From DASQHW01 sp038238245 (GTDB lineage: Bacteria > Actinomycetota > Acidimicrobiia > IMCC26256 > PALSA-610): 64,000 bases of DNA. Positions 60,582 to 64,000 of this stretch are shown here, piece after piece. Within the stretch, counting starts at the first letter, position 1, and each line of letters begins with the position of its first letter. The notes beneath the pieces were generated by a model. It ran no database searches. It had not been told where the DNA came from and saw only the letters and a list, made by a program, of their open reading frames with translations. The stretch covers positions 62,001 through 126,000 of the forward strand of contig JBBRXX010000005.1 in assembly GCA_038238245.1 (NCBI GenBank), written 5' to 3'. The position numbers were made by a program, and so were the translations under genes.

Positions 60582-61358
60582 CTACAGCTGGCCGTAGCGG
60601 ACGAGGCGGGCGAACTCGTCGGGGTCGAGCGAAGCGCCGCCGACCAGGCCGCCGTCGATCTCGGGCATCGCCATCAGCTCCGCGATGTTGCCGGGCTTGA
60701 CGCTGCCGCCGTAGAGGATGCGCAGCCCGGCGGACACGGTGTCGCCCAGCGACGTCCGGACCTGGTCGCGGATCACCGAGATGGTGGCGTTGGCATCGTC
60801 GGGCGTGGCGTTGCGTCCCGTCCCGATCGCCCAGATCGGCTCGTACGCGATGACGCCACGCAGGGCGTCCTCGCTCGACAGCCCGTTGAACGCAGACTCG
60901 ATCTGCCGCCGCACCTTCTCGTCGGTGGTGCCCTGTTCCCGCTCGTCGAGCGTCTCGCCGACGCACACGATCGGCGCCATGCCGGCGCCGAACACGGCCC
61001 GCAACTTCTTGGCGACCACCTCGTCGGTCTCGCCGAAGAGCTCTCGCCGCTCGGAGTGCCCGACGATCACGTACTTCACGTGCAGCTTGGCGAGCATCAT
61101 CGGACTGACTTCGCCGGTGTAGGCGCCCTGCGTCTCCCAATGACAGTTCTGCGCGCCCAACCCGATGGGAAGACGGTCGCCTTCGATCGTGGTCTGCACA
61201 GACCGCAATGCGGTGAACGCAGGACACACGACGACTTCTACGCGGTCGAAATCCTTGTCATCGAGGCGGAAGCCGAGCTTCTGCACGACTTGAATCGCTT
61301 CGAGGTGCGTGTGATGCATCTTCCAGTTGCCCGCCATCAACGGCTTGCGATCGCTCAT
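60582..61358 (-). CDS. tpiA: triosephosphate isomerase
   Basis: This 258-residue enzyme interconverts dihydroxyacetone phosphate and glyceraldehyde 3-phosphate. The catalytic set is visible: Lys in MAGNWKMHHT, His in YVIVGHSERRE, Glu in VIAYEPIWAIGTG and the phosphate loop in LYGGSVKPGN. Its ATG overlaps the pgk stop by 4 bp. Confidence 0.96.
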   Translation of the reverse strand: MSDRKPLMAGNWKMHHTHLEAIQVVQKLGFRLDDKDFDRVEVVVCPAFTALRSVQTTIEGDRLPIGLGAQNCHWETQGAYTGEVSPMMLAKLHVKYVIVGHSERRELFGETDEVVAKKLRAVFGAGMAPIVCVGETLDEREQGTTDEKVRRQIESAFNGLSSEDALRGVIAYEPIWAIGTGRNATPDDANATISVIRDQVRTSLGDTVSAGLRILYGGSVKPGNIAELMAMPEIDGGLVGGASLDPDEFARLVRYGQL

Positions 61359-62575
61359 CGTCTGGTTCCCTTATTTCGATGACGGACCTGAGGCTCCGCC
61401 GCGTTCTCACGCAAGGCCTGGAGCCCGGGAAGATCTCCCAACTCGATCAGCTCGAGCGACGCACCACCGCCCGTCGACACGTGATCGATGCGGTCGGCAA
61501 GGTGCATGTGCCGCACCGCCGACGCACTGTCGCCGCCGCCGACCACCGTGAATCCGCGACAGTCGGCGACCGCTTCGGCAACCGTGCGCGTCCCGGCCGC
61601 GAACGGTTCGAGCTCGAACACACCCATCGGGCCGTTCCACAGCACAGTCGCCGCGCCTGCAATCACATCCGCGTAGTGGCCTGCGGTCTCGGGCCCGATG
61701 TCGAGGCCCTTCCAGCCGTCCGGGATGGCTGTAGCCCGCACGTGCCGGGCTTTCGCGTCGGCAGTCATCTCCTGTGCGATCACGACATCGGTGGGCACCG
61801 CGATGCGGCCCGAGGCGAGCAGCTCGCGGCAGTGCTCGATGTGGTCGTGCTCGACGAGCGAATCGCCGACCGAAGCGCCCTGCGCGACGAGAAATGTGAA
61901 CGCCATCGCGCCGCCGATGAGCAAGGTGTCGCAACGGTCCAGCAACGCGTCGATCACGCCGAGCTTGTCGCTCACCTTCACCCCGCCGAGCACCGCGACG
62001 AACGGGCGCTTGGGCGCGTCGAGCAGGCCGCCGAGCACCTCGACCTCGCGGGCGAGCAACCGGCCCGCAGCCGACGCCATCACGAAGGGCGGCCCGACGA
62101 TCGACGCGTGGGCGCGATGGGCGGCACCGAACGCGTCATCGACGTACACATCGCCGAGCTCGCTGAGATTCGCCCCGAACGCTGGGTCGTTCGCCTCTTC
62201 GCCGGGATCGAACCGCAGATTCTCGATCATCATGACGTCGCAGTCGCCCAAGCTGTCCGCCCTGCGTATCGATTCGAATCCGGCGACCTGCGGCGACAGC
62301 TCCACAGTGGTGCCCAGCAACTCGCCGAGACGGCGTGCGACGGGCGCGAGGGAGAACCTGGGGTCCGGCGTGCCCTTGGGCCGGCCGAGATGCGAACAGC
62401 AGACCACCGCGACGTCGTGCTCACGCAACCAGCGGATCGTCGGCAACGCGGCGACGATACGCAGCTCGTCGTCGATCTCGCCGTCACGCAACGGCACGTT
62501 GAAGTCCGCGCGCAACAACACGCGCGATCCACGATGCAGCGGGAGATCCTCCAGCTGCGGCACCGGGAGGACCAC
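61355..62575 (-). CDS. pgk: phosphoglycerate kinase
   Basis: This 406-residue glycolytic kinase transfers phosphate from 1,3-bisphosphoglycerate to ADP. RVLLRADFNVPLRDG lies near the start, CCSHLGRPKG follows, and the nucleotide-binding end has NGPMGVFE and TVVGGGDSASAV. It starts at GTG 62575, four bases after the gap stop. Confidence 0.96.
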   Translation of the reverse strand: MVLPVPQLEDLPLHRGSRVLLRADFNVPLRDGEIDDELRIVAALPTIRWLREHDVAVVCCSHLGRPKGTPDPRFSLAPVARRLGELLGTTVELSPQVAGFESIRRADSLGDCDVMMIENLRFDPGEEANDPAFGANLSELGDVYVDDAFGAAHRAHASIVGPPFVMASAAGRLLAREVEVLGGLLDAPKRPFVAVLGGVKVSDKLGVIDALLDRCDTLLIGGAMAFTFLVAQGASVGDSLVEHDHIEHCRELLASGRIAVPTDVVIAQEMTADAKARHVRATAIPDGWKGLDIGPETAGHYADVIAGAATVLWNGPMGVFELEPFAAGTRTVAEAVADCRGFTVVGGGDSASAVRHMHLADRIDHVSTGGGASLELIELGDLPGLQALRENAAEPQVRHRNKGTRR

Positions 62576-62579
62576 GAGG

Positions 62580-63611
62580 TTATTTGGTGCCGACGAACTC
62601 GACCACGTCGACCAGGCGGTTCGAGTAGCCCCACTCGTTGTCGTACCAACCGAGCACCTTCACCATCTTTCCGTTCGCCATCGTGTCCAGTGAGGAGAAG
62701 ATGCACGACGCCGGATTGGCGACGATGTCAGCCGACACGAGCGGTTCGTCGCTGTACTCGAGCACACCCCGGAAGCTCGGGTTGTTGGCCGCAGCGCGAA
62801 ACGCGTCGTTGACCGCATCATGGTCGGCTTCGTCGCGCAACACTGCGACGAGATCGGTGATCGACCCGGTGGGAGTCGGCACGCGCATCGCGAGCCCGTC
62901 GAGCTTGCCCTTGAGGGCGGGGAGCACGAGACCGATCGCCTTGGCCGCGCCGGTCGAGGCCGGGATGATCGACAGCGCCGCCGCACGCATCCGGCGCAGG
63001 TCGGGCTTGCCGGAGCGGCTGGCGGTCGCCTGGTCCTGGAGTTGCTGATCGCTGGTGTACGCGTGAACCGTCGTGATGAATCCCTGCTCGATCCCGAAGG
63101 TGTCGTTCAGCACCTTGGCGAGCGGCGCGAGACAGTTGGTCGTGCAGGACGCGTTCGAGATCACCGTGTGCTTGGCCGGGTCGAACGCGTCGTCGTTGAC
63201 GCCCATGCAGATCGTCACGTCGGCGTCGCTCGCCGGTGCGGAGATGATGACGCGCTTCGCACCGCCCTGGAGATGGGCCCCGGCTTTCTCCCGCGAGGTG
63301 AACAGCCCGGTCGATTCGATGACCACGTCGACGCCGTTGTCAGCCCACGGGATCTCGGCCGGCTCGCGTACGTCGAGCTTCTTCACCTCGCGGCCGTCGA
63401 CCGAGAAACCGCCGTTGCCTTCCTTGACCTCGTTCGGAATCGTGCCGCCGACCGAGTCGTGCTTCAGCAGGAAGGCCATCGTGTGCGCGTCCCCGAACGG
63501 GTCGTTCACCGCCACGAGCTCGACGTTCGCCTGCTCCCCGCGAGCGAGGATCGCCCGGTAGAACGACCGACCGATCCGTCCGAACCCGTTGATGCCGACA
63601 CGTACGGCCAT
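62580..63611 (-). CDS. gap: glyceraldehyde-3-phosphate dehydrogenase, type I
   Basis: This 343-residue enzyme has the NAD-binding start VGINGFGRIGRSFYRA, the catalytic Cys in SNASCTTNCLAPL and the C-terminal WYDNEWGYSNRLVD. It oxidises glyceraldehyde 3-phosphate with phosphate. ATG 63611 follows GAAGGAG. First gene of the glycolytic run in this window. Confidence 0.97.
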   Translation of the reverse strand: MAVRVGINGFGRIGRSFYRAILARGEQANVELVAVNDPFGDAHTMAFLLKHDSVGGTIPNEVKEGNGGFSVDGREVKKLDVREPAEIPWADNGVDVVIESTGLFTSREKAGAHLQGGAKRVIISAPASDADVTICMGVNDDAFDPAKHTVISNASCTTNCLAPLAKVLNDTFGIEQGFITTVHAYTSDQQLQDQATASRSGKPDLRRMRAAALSIIPASTGAAKAIGLVLPALKGKLDGLAMRVPTPTGSITDLVAVLRDEADHDAVNDAFRAAANNPSFRGVLEYSDEPLVSADIVANPASCIFSSLDTMANGKMVKVLGWYDNEWGYSNRLVDVVEFVGTK

Positions 63612-63638
63612 GAGATCTCCTTCGTCTGGAGAGTTCGA

Positions 63639-64000
63639 CTACAGCAGAGCCGAAAGCGCTTTCGCCAGTTGCGGCGGATCGTGGCCCCATCCGGACGGGC
63701 GCGAGATCGGGACCGGGAGGGGCCGGGCGCCCAACGCGACCACTTCGGCCTCGTCGACCGCGAGACCCTGCTCGGGGTCGTACATGAACACGTCAACCCG
63801 GCCGCCGTGTGCGCGAACCGCTGCCAGATGCTCGGTGCCGTCGTGCCCGTTGGTCTCGTCCTCGGTGTCGAGGTTCGCAACCTGGACCACCGTGCCAGTC
63901 GCGCGCGCGACGGCGTCGCGCAGTTCCGGGACGCAGAGCACCGCCACGATGCTGGTGTAGAGCGACCCCGGCGCAATGACGATCTGGTCGGCCGCCGCGA
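63639..64000 (-). CDS. yvcK: YvcK-family protein, C-terminal part (partial)
   Basis: The frame runs off the right edge. The visible 120 residues contain ADQIVIAPGSLYTSIVAVLC and VVQVANLDTEDETNGHDGTE, typical of YvcK/CofD-like gluconeogenesis factors needed for cell-wall or carbon control. It lies 27 bases upstream of gap, as is usual in actinobacteria where whiA commonly sits between or near them. Confidence 0.85.
   Translation of the reverse strand, partial: AAADQIVIAPGSLYTSIVAVLCVPELRDAVARATGTVVQVANLDTEDETNGHDGTEHLAAVRAHGGRVDVFMYDPEQGLAVDEAEVVALGARPLPVPISRPSGWGHDPPQLAKALSALL

Noticed and set aside
1..64000. CRISPR arrays
   Set aside because: No set of regularly spaced identical repeats of 25-40 bases was seen, and no cas-like gene is present.

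Overview
The window is high-GC DNA coding densely on both strands, with many ATGA or GTGA gene overlaps and frequent GTG starts. Gene style and the conserved yvcK-gap-pgk-tpiA-secG block suggest an actinobacterium, possibly of the Acidimicrobiia type. The taxonomic guess is inference; no rRNA gene or other marker is present.

Region 1 (1-16.5 kb) is an accessory-looking stretch with a metal and stress flavour. It holds the tail of an N-acetylmuramoyl-L-alanine amidase, an alpha/beta hydrolase, a cytochrome b preceded by an exported protein broken by a 97-bp tandem duplication, several small membrane proteins (DUF1269-, DUF2892- and SHOCT-like), an ABC-2 exporter pair, a CDF-type cation transporter with a pseudo-receiver protein, a NarL-type two-component system, a heavy-metal P-type ATPase with a cupredoxin-like lipoprotein, and a frameshifted ECF sigma factor with a one-TM partner.

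Region 2 (about 16.6-54.2 kb) is an integrated conjugative element. Its right end lies in the 3' end of a tRNA-Leu(GAG) gene, where a large serine recombinase gene overlaps the tRNA by 19 bp. The left end could not be located. From left to right it carries: three unknown or sigma-like genes and an HxlR regulator around a repeat-rich divergent promoter; a Tad-type pilus operon (SAF protein, CpaE-like, TadA, TadB, TadC, pilin, TadE-like proteins) ending in a membrane-anchored LysM/winged-helix/BTAD protein; a cell-wall hydrolase (SLT plus M23); a type IV secretion operon (small membrane protein, VirB8-like, VirB6/TrbL-like, SCO6880-like, VirB4, VirD4) running into a SprT-like zinc protein and a prim-pol primase; a two-gene CBASS anti-phage system (HNH-SAVED effector plus CD-NTase); a MOBF relaxase-helicase with an inserted HTH-like segment; a cargo zone with a broken TIR-like effector, a DUF6338 protein and a structured gene-free stretch; and a ParA-like protein, a control region with phased repeats, and the recombinase operon.

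Region 3 (54.2-64 kb) is core chromosome, all on the minus strand: a five-gene oligopeptide/dipeptide ABC transporter, then secG, tpiA, pgk, gap and the end of yvcK.

The CBASS system and the TIR remnant suggest that the element carries phage defence between its transfer modules. The main candidates for something new are the joining of a Tad pilus operon to a VirB/VirD4 machine in one element, the LysM-BTAD protein, the relaxase with its inserted HTH, and the structured leader at 49.4-49.8 kb.
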